DNA of 44,943 nucleotides from Pseudoalteromonas sp. P1-25. GTDB taxonomy: Bacteria; Pseudomonadota; Gammaproteobacteria; Enterobacterales; Alteromonadaceae. The stretch lies in contig NZ_LKDW01000031.1 of the NCBI RefSeq assembly GCF_001401805.1, positions 1 through 44,943 on the forward strand, written 5' to 3'. This document shows, in pieces, positions 26,366 through 35,297 of the stretch (its first letter is position 1; every line of letters begins with the position of its first letter). A model generated the notes under the pieces. The model was given only the letters and a program-made list of their open reading frames with translations, had not been told where the DNA came from and ran no database searches. The position numbers and the translations under genes were made by a program.

Positions 26366-26773
26366 ATGAAACGTACACTTTTAAAAACCATCGCTCTTGG
26401 CTCATTACTAACTTGCTCAGCAGCTGTAATGGCTGATTCAAGTGACTACAAACTAATGGTTATTAAAACCGAAACTGCTCCGCAGCCTCTTGAACAGTCA
26501 TTCAATAGCTGTGCACTTAATGTTAAATCAAAAAACTACGCTCAAGCTGAAGAAATTTGTACTAAAGCCATTGCACTGTTAAAAGATGCACAAGGCCCTA
26601 AATTTAAGGTGCGCCAGCTTACATCGTATGCGTTAAGTAATCGTGGTGTTGCACGCTTAAAAGCACATAACGATACCGCAGCATTAGCTGATTTATATGA
26701 AGCAGTACAAATTTCTGAAAACACATTGGTGTCTCATAACTTAACTCGTGCTAAAGAAGAGCTTGCCTTATAA
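26366..26773 (+). CDS. Small exported TPR-like protein, paralogue 2
   Basis: This 135-residue paralogue is very similar to the first along its whole length. The signal peptide starts MKRTLLKTIALGSLLTCSAA and is probably cut after A23. The mature part begins DSSDYKLMVI, keeps both cysteines (NSCALN, EICTKA), the helical pair and the C-terminal VSHNLTRAKEELAL. Upstream leader and terminator design are also shared, so whole units were copied. Function unknown; probably periplasmic. Confidence 0.8.
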   Translation: MKRTLLKTIALGSLLTCSAAVMADSSDYKLMVIKTETAPQPLEQSFNSCALNVKSKNYAQAEEICTKAIALLKDAQGPKFKVRQLTSYALSNRGVARLKAHNDTAALADLYEAVQISENTLVSHNLTRAKEELAL

Positions 26774-26797
26774 AGCAATTTAATTAGCGAGAGTCAC

Positions 26798-26837
26798 AAA
26801 AAAGCCTCTACCTATTTATATTAGGTAGGGGCTTTTT
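26798..26837 (+). terminator. Terminator of TPR gene 2
   Basis: A stem runs from AAAAAAGCC(T)CTACCTA to TAGGTAGGGGCTTTTTT, closing with a T run. Its sequence differs from the other two TPR terminators. Confidence 0.88.
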
Positions 26838-27030
26838 TGTGTGTGTTATTACGCCCTTAAATGGCCTTTATTTTTAAATTATTAGTATTAAGTGTGAAAA
26901 ATTTATAAAAATGCTGACTGATATAAACCAACGTTTTGATTAAGTGTATTTTGCTATTGTATTATTCTGATAAGCTTAGCTTGTAAAAGCAGGTTAGTTT
27001 AATTTCAAAATTAAAGAGTGAGTAGTATTT

Positions 27031-27300
27031 ATGGGCTCTAGCAAAAATCAGCTTAACTTAGACTTAGGACAAGAGCATATTACTATCCAACGCCGTTATG
27101 AAGCATTGGGCGCAGTTAACGATTTTTTAATTGCGGTGTGGTTTTTAATTGGTAGTTTTTTCTTTTTAAATGAGTCATTAATTGAAAGCGGTACCTGGCT
27201 TTTTATAGCGGGCAGTGCGCAATTAATTATAAAGCCTGTATTAAAATTAATGAGTTTAGTGCACGTTAAAAAAGTGTTTCATTCTAATAATACTCACTAG
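27031..27300 (+). CDS. YrhK-like small membrane protein
   Basis: This 89-residue protein has a short polar N-terminus and two hydrophobic segments (about 30-47 and 53-72). The arrangement INERYE-like (here IQRRYEALGAVNDFLIAVWF) and FIAGSAQLIIKP resembles YrhK-domain proteins, which have no known function. The family call is from memory of the pattern and is moderate. It lies 55 bp before the M23 peptidase gene and is probably co-transcribed with it. Confidence 0.65.
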   Translation: MGSSKNQLNLDLGQEHITIQRRYEALGAVNDFLIAVWFLIGSFFFLNESLIESGTWLFIAGSAQLIIKPVLKLMSLVHVKKVFHSNNTH

Positions 27301-27355
27301 GCGTTAAGGTATTGTCATTAATAATTTAATGACTATTTGCAACGAAGGGAATGTA

Positions 27356-27871
27356 ATGAGAGTCTTAAAGTGGACTTTGGGCGCAGTTTTAATTTTATTA
27401 ATAGCGGGTTTACTCATTCCTGAGAAGCTAGTAATTCCTGTGCAAGGCGCTACAAGTAAGGATTGGAATCACAATACATTTTGGTATGCGCCATGGGGGC
27501 GCTCAGGTGTGCATAAAGGCATTGATATTTTTGGCGCTAAAAATACGCCTGTGGTTGCTGCAACAAGCGGTATTGTTATTTTTTCAGGTGAACTAAACCG
27601 AGGTGGCAAAGTGGTTGCGGTATTAGGTGCAAAATGGCGAGTGCATTATTTTGCACATTTAAATGACTACAATGTAAATGCAGGGGATGTAGTTAGCATA
27701 AACAGCCAAATTGGCTTACTAGGTGATACAGGTAATGCTGCAGGAAAACAACCTCATGTGCATTATTCTATACTATCGCTTGTGCCTATACCGTGGCTTT
27801 ATACAACACAAAGCCAAGGGTGGAGACAAATGTTTTTTTTAAACCCGCATAAAAAATTGACTGCTCACTAA
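27356..27871 (+). CDS. M23-family metallopeptidase (LytM-like), membrane-anchored
   Basis: This 171-residue envelope enzyme has one N-terminal membrane segment (about 5-20) and a compact LytM domain. The zinc ligands are visible: H and D in VHKGIDIFG, and the closing H-x-H in QPHVHYSI; HYFAHL carries the other conserved His. Such enzymes cut peptidoglycan cross-links. The ATG at 27356 follows AAGGGA; an upstream in-frame start would add nine poor residues. The pairing with the YrhK-like gene suggests an envelope role. Confidence 0.88.
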   Translation: MRVLKWTLGAVLILLIAGLLIPEKLVIPVQGATSKDWNHNTFWYAPWGRSGVHKGIDIFGAKNTPVVAATSGIVIFSGELNRGGKVVAVLGAKWRVHYFAHLNDYNVNAGDVVSINSQIGLLGDTGNAAGKQPHVHYSILSLVPIPWLYTTQSQGWRQMFFLNPHKKLTAH

Positions 27872-27980
27872 CCCAGTTTTATGCATAGATGGCTTTTACT
27901 AATTAACTGCCATAGTAGCTAAATCGTTTGTTTTTACAGTATTTTTTAAAAGTGAAAGAAACGCTATTTACAGTAGGTAT

Positions 27981-27994
27981 TAGACTAAAGTCTA
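27981..27994 (+). promoter_or_regulatory. Shared 14-bp palindrome upstream of TPR gene 3
   Basis: TAGACTAAAGTCTA lies 128 bp before the ATG, the same distance as for gene 1. The leader again holds AGTTGTCGGCAACAAG and CGACTAAC before an AGGA ribosome site. Confidence 0.65.
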
Positions 27995-28108
27995 TAAGTT
28001 AGATTTTCTCACTTATTAGGTTTGTTTTTATCGTTTGTCGCTGTAACCAAAATTATCTAAAGTTAAGTTGTCGGCAACAAGTACGACTAACCAAACAGGA
28101 AGATAATC

Positions 28109-28519
28109 ATGAAACGTACACTTTTAAAAACCATCGCTCTTGGCTCATTCTTAACTTGCTCAGCTGCTGCAATGGCTGATCAAAGTGACTACAAATTAAT
28201 GGTTATTGAAGATTCTGTAGCCGCAGCGCCGGAGTTTGAACAGCCATTTAATAGCTGTGCACTTAATGTAGAGTCTAAAAACTACACAGAAGCGGAAGCC
28301 ATTTGTACACAAGCAATAGCCTTATTAAAAGAAAGCCGCGGCCCACGTTTAAAAGTACGCGAACTAACATCGTTTGCATTAAGTAACCGTGGAGTAGCTC
28401 GCATGATGGCCAAAAAAGATACCGCAGGCCTTTCAGATTTATACGAAGCGTACCAAATCTCTAAAAACTCACTGGTATCTCATAATTTAACGCGTGCTAA
28501 AGAAGATTTATCTTTATAA
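28109..28519 (+). CDS. Small exported TPR-like protein, paralogue 3
   Basis: This 136-residue paralogue is the most diverged of the three. The signal peptide (MKRTLLKTIALGSFLTCSAA) is nearly unchanged, while the first part of the mature protein differs (DSVAAAPEFEQPFNSC). Both cysteines, the helical repeats and the C-terminal VSHNLTRAKEDLSL are kept. Conservation of the signal peptide and leader exceeds that of the mature start, which suggests a shared expression programme with diverging partners. Confidence 0.8.
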   Translation: MKRTLLKTIALGSFLTCSAAAMADQSDYKLMVIEDSVAAAPEFEQPFNSCALNVESKNYTEAEAICTQAIALLKESRGPRLKVRELTSFALSNRGVARMMAKKDTAGLSDLYEAYQISKNSLVSHNLTRAKEDLSL

Positions 28520-28537
28520 AAACCGTTATAGCGCGAT

Positions 28538-28577
28538 AAAAAAGCCGATGAAAGGATAACCCTGCATCGGCTTTTTT
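28538..28577. terminator. Bidirectional terminator between TPR gene 3 and the S41 protease gene
   Basis: AAAAAAGCCGATG (28538-28550) pairs with CATCGGCTTTTTT (28565-28577). It serves both convergent genes. Confidence 0.88.
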
Positions 28578-28594
28578 GTATTCAATTAAAAGTG

Positions 28595-29908
28595 TTATAG
28601 CGTGTTTTTATCGAATAGGCCAAAACTGTTATAAATCGATTTTTGTTTGGGAAATTGGCTTGTTTGAGTTGTTGAGCAACTATTATTAGTTAATAGGTAT
28701 AGCGCCTCGCTTAGAAGAGGGTCTTTGGTATCGCCCCAATCAGAATTAATTGTATCTTCGGCGTAACAATCTGCAGGTAAACCATCAAAGTAATCACCAT
28801 AACCAGCTGAGTTAGTCATTTTAAAGTTTATTGCAAACACAACGTGGTCACAAAGTTGATTAATATCCATGCCAACAGGCTTTCCTCCTGTGCTTGTGCC
28901 AACTACCTGAACATCAATGTAAGGTTCTAGCGCATTTATTACCACTTCGCTAGCAGACAATGTTTGTTCAGTGGTAAGTATTACTACACGAGGTAAATTA
29001 AGGCGTGGTTGGTTATTATTCAACTCAAAATCTACGCTGTTAGTTTCACGGTTTTTATTATATTCGTAATTAAACATAGGCTTGCCAAGCACGTTCTCAG
29101 CAGCAATTTGGCTTGCTAGCTGTTTAGCTACATTAAGGTAACCGCCGCCGTTGTAGCGTAAATCAAGTACTAGCTCTGAAACGTCCTCTTGTTCGAATAA
29201 CGAAAATGCGTCATCTAAGTCTTGTGCACTGCGTTCAATAAAGCTATTAAAGGCCAAGTAGCCAACCTTACCTGTGTTAGATTCTAAAATGCGGGCATCT
29301 AGTACAGTGTTTGTGGTAACTGTGGCGCGTGCCATACTGCCGGTTTGTTCTTCGCCGTTTAAATCTATCCATGTTACGTCTACTGTATAGCCTTCTTCTT
29401 CAGGCCCCAATAAGGCATCGTAGTCAAACGTATTGTTGGTTATTGCTTCTTCAATATTTATACCATTCATTATGGTAATTAATGAGCCTCTGGTTAACCC
29501 CATAGCTGCTGCGTTACCATTGTCAAATACATACTTTACAAGAAGACCGTTAGATTCTATTTTGTTTGCTAAACCATAACCAAAATAACTCGCGTTAAGG
29601 TATCGGTCTTCATATTCTTGCGCGGTGACTACATAACTGTATTTATCTAATTCTACTTGCGATTTAACTTCGGTCATTAAATCGCTTAATGAATCAAATG
29701 TAGATGGGTTTGTTGAGGTATTTAGCTGCTCACTCCAAAGGTAATCTGTTTGAAGGTAGTCCCAAAGGGCTTCGTTTTGTGCGGTTTGACTAGCGCATAC
29801 TGCAGGGTCGGAACTTATAGCATTGCCTTCGTTTTCTGAGGAACCCCCACATGCACAGAGTAATAAAATTGAGCTAGATAAAATTATATTTTTTGTTTTT
29901 TTAATCAT
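28595..29908 (-). CDS. S41-family serine protease lipoprotein
   Basis: This 437-residue protease of the C-terminal-processing (tail-specific) class is anchored as a lipoprotein: the lipobox LLCAC has C20 as the modified residue. A helical region and a PDZ-like part (about 120-200; MGLTRGSLITIMNGI) come before the catalytic domain, with VSELVLDLRYNGGGYLNVAK and the nucleophile block LTTEQTLSASEVVINAL, then TSTGGKPVG. I use the ATG at 29908, after AAGGA; upstream in-frame codons would hide the lipobox. It probably degrades or processes envelope proteins. Confidence 0.88.
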   Translation of the reverse strand: MIKKTKNIILSSSILLLCACGGSSENEGNAISSDPAVCASQTAQNEALWDYLQTDYLWSEQLNTSTNPSTFDSLSDLMTEVKSQVELDKYSYVVTAQEYEDRYLNASYFGYGLANKIESNGLLVKYVFDNGNAAAMGLTRGSLITIMNGINIEEAITNNTFDYDALLGPEEEGYTVDVTWIDLNGEEQTGSMARATVTTNTVLDARILESNTGKVGYLAFNSFIERSAQDLDDAFSLFEQEDVSELVLDLRYNGGGYLNVAKQLASQIAAENVLGKPMFNYEYNKNRETNSVDFELNNNQPRLNLPRVVILTTEQTLSASEVVINALEPYIDVQVVGTSTGGKPVGMDINQLCDHVVFAINFKMTNSAGYGDYFDGLPADCYAEDTINSDWGDTKDPLLSEALYLLTNNSCSTTQTSQFPKQKSIYNSFGLFDKNTL

Positions 29909-30279
29909 GACAATCCTTGTAAGTTTTGGGTTAATTAACAAAGCTACAACACTAATGCTTTTATGGCAACAGGTAACTATTGTGTAAATTATTGAGTTTA
30001 TTATCGCTTTTATAAGATTAATTTTTTAAAAAACGAGAGGTTTTACTAAAGGCTGTGCATATATAAATATGCTAAGAGTATTAAATTTCTTTATATTTGC
30101 GGCTATTTTCATTAAAGTACCTAAAATAACAAATTCAGTTAATATTAATTTTTGTAAACAAGCTTATGTTTAATGACATTTAGCTGTTTTGTGCATTTTT
30201 CTAATTAAAACTAAAGATAAATAAGTAATTGCACTTTGAATGGAACTGCGTGATTTTAGCGCAGATAAAAGGATTTAAA
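29909..30279. other. AT-rich intergenic region between divergent genes
   Basis: This 371-bp stretch is very AT-rich and holds the promoters of the S41 protease and PilY1-like genes by position. I see no further gene, repeat or clear operator. Confidence 0.5.
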
Positions 30280-33200
30280 ATGAAACTCAACTTCAATCGC
30301 ATTGTTGCCTCTTTTGTTGCAGCAACTGTTAGCCTCTCTGTAACTGCTGAAGATATAGAGCTGTACGTTAACCATAACGTAGAAACCGATGAAAACCCCC
30401 GCGTAGTGATTATTTTTGATACCTCAGGAAGTATGGGAAGTAAACTTCCTAACAACGGGCCTAAAAAAATAGATGCGGCTAAAGATGCCATGACCCAACT
30501 AGTCAACGATAATAACACCATCGACTTTGGATTAATGCGCTTTAATGGTGACCACGGGGGCTATGTTATGGCTGGCTTGGGTTCATCACATGACACTATT
30601 TTATGGCAGATAAATAAGCTTCCTGCCAGTGGTAATACCCCAGTTACAGAAACCCTCTGGGAAGCCTACCTATACATGACAGGGCAAACCGTTTGGTATG
30701 GACAAAATACTAATCAACGAGACTTTAGCGTAGAGACCAATGATAACCCCTTAACGCCACCGGACTATATATCACCTTTTAAACAAAAGTATGGAGCAGC
30801 GGAGCGCTGTGATAACTCTATAAATTTAATTTTAATGACCGACGGCGACCCGACTCAGGATAATAACCGTAATAAAGATATTAAAGATTTATACAAACAA
30901 AAATTTGGTTACAACCCCAGTAAAACAAGTAGTAGTTATTTAGCGGCTCTAGCCCAAATTATTCATGGTACAAAAGATGTTGAAATAGATCTTTACGAAA
31001 ACACACCCGAGGTGGCAGACACAGGACGCGTATTTACTATAGGCTTTGGTAGTGGCATGAGCAGTAAAGGTAAAACGCTACTTGAAAAAACCGCTGAACT
31101 TGGTGGAGGCGAGTATCTTCACGCAGATACCTCAGCAGAGCTCTCCGAAGCATTAAATAATACCATTTCTAGAATACGTGAAGTAAACGATAGCTTTTCA
31201 TCGCCTACGGTTGCCAGTAATAACGTTGACCAAACCCGCAGCCGAGACGCAATTTATTTTGCAATGTTTTATCCTGAAACAGGCGCTCGTTGGGGCGGGA
31301 ATTTAAAAAAACTAGCTATGTCGGGCTCTACCATTGTTGACTCAACAGGTAATGAGGCAATAGGTGACGATGGCTTAATTAAAGAAGACGCTCGCACGTT
31401 TTGGCTACCCTCAAATAAACCGGCCGATGGTAATTTAGTCGCACAAGGGGGCGTAAACTACTTACTTTCAAGTTTAGATTCACAAAGCCGTAAGCTGTAT
31501 ATAGATTCAGGCGGCAAAATTGTTGATTTTACCTTTGATAGAGTAAAAGAAATTTTAAATATAGTGTCAGATGCCATCGGGGGCATCATACCAGGTACTG
31601 ATATTGCTATCTCGAGCACTGATATTAGCTGGGCAAGAGGCATGGATGTAGATAACGAAGATGGTGATGCCTCATCAGTAGATCAGCGTGCTAATATTTT
31701 TGGTGATCCTTTGCACTCTAAGCCGGTATCTATTGATTATGGTGATGGCAACATACGTATTTTAGTGGGTACTAATGCTGGCTTTTTACACATGTTTAAC
31801 GATAAAGGTGACAGCATTGAAGAGGAGTGGGCGTTTATACCTGCTGAGCTTTTAAAAAATATACCTGCACTTCGTACCAATCAAGCCAATACCAAAGTGT
31901 ATGGTATGGATGGGCCCATTAGTGTGTTTTTTAACAATAAAAGTTTAAACAGTGACGGCTTAAATGACGGCGTAATAGATGCCACTAAAGGTGATGAAGT
32001 ATGGGCGTTTGCTGGCATGCGCCGCGGGGGTAAAAACTATTACGCACTTGATATTAGCTCACCAGATAAACCAAAACAGTTATGGAATAAACCTATTGTT
32101 GGTGGCTCGCAAGGGTTTGAATACTTAGCTCAAACCTGGTCTAAACCGCAAATAGCCTATATTAAGGCGTTTGGCGATGAGCCTTTACTGGTATTTGGTG
32201 GCGGATACGATACAAACAAAGACAACGCAATTCGAAGTGAGGATAACTCTGGTACAGCCATTTACATTGTTAAAGCTAAAACCGGTGAAAGAGTATGGGC
32301 ACTAACACCCGATGATAACAATTTTCAAGGTAAGCACAGTATAGCTGCCGATATAGCAACGCTTGACTCCGATTACGATGGCTATATTGACCGTTTATAT
32401 GCCACTGATACTGGGGGGAACATTTGGCGTGTTGATATGCCAGGTGCTGACAAAAATAGTTTTTCTCATTACAAATTAGCAGAGCTTGGCAGTTCATTAG
32501 CAACGCAAGACCGACGCTTTTTTTACAAGCCATTAGTCGCACGAACTATGTTTAGTAAAGTAAGTAAAACGAGCTATGGTGGTGAGGAAATAACCACACG
32601 GTTAGACACACCTTACGATGCAATTGTGATAGGCAGTGGTAATCGATCAAACCCGCTTGCAACCAATGAGCAAGATCACCTTTACATGATTCGTGATGAG
32701 CATACCGTGACTCAAACCTTCGATTCACAAAATACACCAGAGCCCATACTGCCAGGTGATTTAATGCTTATGAATGACGACCCATTTGGTAATGCACTAG
32801 ATAATGTTGATGAGTTTGTAGAACTTGAAGCCGATTTAGCTGGCTTTAAAGGGTGGCGATATGAGCTAAGTAATGGCGAAAAATCATTGGCTGCAGCCAC
32901 CGTGGTAGGAGGCGTAGCTTATTATACATCGTTTACACCTGCTCTGGAGTCTGATAAAAATCAGTGCTCTTTAACGGGGGGCGGAGGTGCAATGTACGCT
33001 TTTCATTTACACTATGGCACAAAAGTGTACGACCAACTTAAATTTACTACCAGCTACGATGTACCCGATACCGCTCAGTTGTATTTTGGTGAAGGCGACT
33101 CATGTATAGATGCTAACAATAATGGATTATGTGATGTGCCAACACCTGATGATGGTATCCCAGGTGATGGCTACGAGTACGAAGAAACAGTACCTGTTAG

Positions 33201-33411
33201 CCAAGTGAGCCAGTTTTATTTAATTGGCCCAAGCCTAACTGGTGAAGGCGCCGTAAACCCAATCAAACCGCCTGAAATTAACGGCCCAGGGCTAACTGTT
33301 GTTGATGGTAAAGTGAAACTTGTAAATGACAGCGATACACTGGGTTTTGGCTTCAAAACACAGCAAACTTACATCTACAAGCGTGAAGAAAACGACTCGT
33401 CGTCTGATTAG
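30280..33411 (+). CDS. PilY1/PilC-like type IV pilus tip-associated protein
   Basis: This 1043-residue exported protein has a signal peptide cut near VTA-E (residue 23). A von Willebrand A domain follows (about 40-310) with the metal site DTSGSMG starting at D47. The C-terminal half is a beta-propeller like PilY1 (DPLHSKPVSIDYG, ILVGTNAGFLHMFND), with an aspartate-rich calcium loop (DSDYDGYIDRLYATDTGGN). In the family it sits at the pilus tip and controls pilus assembly, adhesion and surface sensing. It is usually encoded with minor pilins (fimU, pilV, pilW, pilX, pilE); none is here. The ATG at 30280 follows AAGGA; an upstream in-frame start adds 17 codons without a signal. Confidence 0.88.
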   Translation: MKLNFNRIVASFVAATVSLSVTAEDIELYVNHNVETDENPRVVIIFDTSGSMGSKLPNNGPKKIDAAKDAMTQLVNDNNTIDFGLMRFNGDHGGYVMAGLGSSHDTILWQINKLPASGNTPVTETLWEAYLYMTGQTVWYGQNTNQRDFSVETNDNPLTPPDYISPFKQKYGAAERCDNSINLILMTDGDPTQDNNRNKDIKDLYKQKFGYNPSKTSSSYLAALAQIIHGTKDVEIDLYENTPEVADTGRVFTIGFGSGMSSKGKTLLEKTAELGGGEYLHADTSAELSEALNNTISRIREVNDSFSSPTVASNNVDQTRSRDAIYFAMFYPETGARWGGNLKKLAMSGSTIVDSTGNEAIGDDGLIKEDARTFWLPSNKPADGNLVAQGGVNYLLSSLDSQSRKLYIDSGGKIVDFTFDRVKEILNIVSDAIGGIIPGTDIAISSTDISWARGMDVDNEDGDASSVDQRANIFGDPLHSKPVSIDYGDGNIRILVGTNAGFLHMFNDKGDSIEEEWAFIPAELLKNIPALRTNQANTKVYGMDGPISVFFNNKSLNSDGLNDGVIDATKGDEVWAFAGMRRGGKNYYALDISSPDKPKQLWNKPIVGGSQGFEYLAQTWSKPQIAYIKAFGDEPLLVFGGGYDTNKDNAIRSEDNSGTAIYIVKAKTGERVWALTPDDNNFQGKHSIAADIATLDSDYDGYIDRLYATDTGGNIWRVDMPGADKNSFSHYKLAELGSSLATQDRRFFYKPLVARTMFSKVSKTSYGGEEITTRLDTPYDAIVIGSGNRSNPLATNEQDHLYMIRDEHTVTQTFDSQNTPEPILPGDLMLMNDDPFGNALDNVDEFVELEADLAGFKGWRYELSNGEKSLAAATVVGGVAYYTSFTPALESDKNQCSLTGGGGAMYAFHLHYGTKVYDQLKFTTSYDVPDTAQLYFGEGDSCIDANNNGLCDVPTPDDGIPGDGYEYEETVPVSQVSQFYLIGPSLTGEGAVNPIKPPEINGPGLTVVDGKVKLVNDSDTLGFGFKTQQTYIYKREENDSSSD

Positions 33412-33884
33412 GTTATCTTAAGCTTTAAGATTACGTGTTGTTATTATTTACTGCGCATGCCTTTAAAAGGCATGCGCTAACTTACTCGCTAATACGACTG
33501 GAGCCCAAAATAAACCTTGCTACGTTAAAGTGTTCTGATTAAGAAAGATCACTGCAGCGCCTTCTATCTCAAATAAATTACCTACCACAGCCTGTGGCTA
33601 TAAATAAAAGCTCAGCTCTTAGCCGCTACTAAATTGCGTTAGCGCATAAAAAAAGCGCATTATCCTAATATTAAAAATAGATATACGTATATCGGCTTGT
33701 TTATGAATTGAACGTAAATAAACCAGTTTATGTGTAAATGAATATTAAATAAGTCACTAAATAGTAAAGCAATATTTGCATAACATGACTAAAAAAATGT
33801 TTTATAAAACTTACCAATTTTAATGGTTGCTAGTGCTTAATTTTGCCGCTATTTTAAGGTTAAGTTGTATTAGATGGAATTAGT
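33412..33884. other. Intergenic after the PilY1-like gene
   Basis: This 473-bp AT-rich region has no supported gene. A perfect inverted repeat with 12-base arms (GCGCATGCCTTT and its complement, 33453-33477) lies 42 bases after the stop and may end transcription, though no T run follows. A smaller GCGTTAGCGCATAAAAAAAGC stretch with repeated GCGCAT words is at about 33631-33660. Confidence 0.5.
33453..33477 (+). terminator. Perfect inverted repeat, possible terminator
   Basis: Twelve-base arms surround a single central base. The T run typical of intrinsic terminators is missing, so a protein-binding site is an alternative. Confidence 0.5.
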
Positions 33885-34541
33885 ATGAGTTTCAAATTGA
33901 TCTCTTTTTGCTATTGTATTCCCGTACTCTTTTTAAATGGTTGCGATGAGGAAGTGGGTTTATTTAGTAGCAGTAAAACACCGTTAGTGGCTAAAAAAGA
34001 AAACGCTAATTTACCGGTGGCTGCTGTAGAAAAACAGCGACTTGCTGTAGAAGGCCTAATAGAGGGAGTTGTACCAAGTCATTGTAAACGCGGGGAAACA
34101 GCCTATATAAATGCTAAAATGCAAAAGGTGATACGAAACCCAACCGCAAAAGTGACTTATACACTAAAACCCACTGACAATATTTTGTCTGTGTGTGTGG
34201 CTAATGATAACTCGGCTATTACTTATCGTTATGGCACGGAGCAAAAAATTGGCCTAGAGTACACTGCCACAGCAGCGCAGCCATTTGGTAGCTACTATCG
34301 CCAAATAGGAAAAATAGGCGAAAGCATTTTGTTTTTTAACAAAGGCAATTACTATTACTACATTATTAATGCTGGTGGTATGGGCAGTGGTGTTACAGTG
34401 AATGTATATAAAAATAAAACGCTTATAGGGGAGTTTTTCTCCGGTAATGAAGCCTATAACGATTTTGTTATTGCCAGCAATTTAGACCTACCAAAGTCGT
34501 TAGCTAAAGAGCTAAAACCACATATAAACACAATGCAATGA
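33885..34541 (+). CDS. Putative lipoprotein of unknown function
   Basis: I do not recognise this 218-residue protein. Its N-terminus is a short signal with a lipobox FLNGC (C20), so it is probably lipid-anchored. The body has VPSHCKRGETAYINAKM and a tyrosine-rich GNYYYYIINAGGMGSG stretch and is predicted soluble. Its stop overlaps the ATG of the Crp/Fnr gene by four bases, so the two are translated together. That pairing suggests a shared function, perhaps envelope sensing, but this is inference. Confidence 0.72.
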   Translation: MSFKLISFCYCIPVLFLNGCDEEVGLFSSSKTPLVAKKENANLPVAAVEKQRLAVEGLIEGVVPSHCKRGETAYINAKMQKVIRNPTAKVTYTLKPTDNILSVCVANDNSAITYRYGTEQKIGLEYTATAAQPFGSYYRQIGKIGESILFFNKGNYYYYIINAGGMGSGVTVNVYKNKTLIGEFFSGNEAYNDFVIASNLDLPKSLAKELKPHINTMQ

Positions 34542-35224
34542 AAGAAATTAGCAAAGCACAGTGTCACATTATTGAACAAGGGCAGTGGTTTTCTGGCCGA
34601 GATACACACTTAAAGCAGTTTTTACTAAGCCACGCAAAATGTTTGAGCCTTAGCGCGCACCAATCCCTTTTTTTACGAGGTGATAAACACGACGGTATTT
34701 ATGCTGTATTAAGTGGTGTGGTGCGTATTAGTGGGGTAAGTAATAATGGTAAAGAAGCTGTTTTAAGCTTTGTTGACGCCTCGCTGTGGTTTGGCGAAGT
34801 CACTTTATTTGACCGCGGAATGCGCACCCACGATGTTTATGCGCAAACCGATGTAACACTGTGTTTTGTTCCTCATCGTGCACTTGAGCAACTGTTAAAA
34901 CAATATCCGCATTATTGGCAAGACTTTGGGTTACTCCTTGCCCAAAAATTGCGGGTTATGTTTACTAGCATGGAAGATCACGCACTATTAAGCGCCGAGC
35001 AACGTGTAGCAAAACGCTTACTCATATTGTGTGCACACTTAGCGCAAAGTAATGGCCATACGTTTACTCTGTCGCAGCAACAATTGGCTGATATGACATA
35101 CCTTACACGGCAAACCGCCAATCAAATCCTCAAAAAATTAGCAAAGCAGCAACTCATCGAACTTGGCTATAACAAAGTAACCATTTTAAACCAATCAGCT
35201 TTAGAGCAACTTTGTAGCCAGTAA
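34538..35224 (+). CDS. Crp/Fnr-family transcription regulator
   Basis: This 228-residue regulator has an N-terminal cyclic-nucleotide-binding-type barrel (about 25-145; GVVRISGVSNNGKEAVLSFV) and a C-terminal winged helix (about 155-225) with the recognition part LSQQQLADMTYLTRQTANQILKKL shown in shorter form as LADMTYLTRQTANQIL. No cysteine cluster for an Fnr iron-sulfur centre is seen at the N-terminus. The effector is unknown. Its ATG overlaps the lipoprotein stop. The stop is followed by the hairpin TGTCGG/CCGACA (35226-35241). Confidence 0.88.
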   Translation: MKEISKAQCHIIEQGQWFSGRDTHLKQFLLSHAKCLSLSAHQSLFLRGDKHDGIYAVLSGVVRISGVSNNGKEAVLSFVDASLWFGEVTLFDRGMRTHDVYAQTDVTLCFVPHRALEQLLKQYPHYWQDFGLLLAQKLRVMFTSMEDHALLSAEQRVAKRLLILCAHLAQSNGHTFTLSQQQLADMTYLTRQTANQILKKLAKQQLIELGYNKVTILNQSALEQLCSQ

Positions 35225-35225
35225 A

Positions 35226-35241
35226 TGTCGGCAACCCGACA
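35226..35241 (+). promoter_or_regulatory. Short hairpin after the Crp/Fnr gene
   Basis: TGTCGG and CCGACA pair around CAAC, one base after the stop codon. There is no T run close by. It shares TGTCGGCAAC with the leaders of the TPR-like genes, which may be chance. Confidence 0.35.
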
Positions 35242-35297
35242 GAGTCATATTTTAAAAGCCTGATATAGTGTAAAAAAACACAATAAAAGGCACACAT

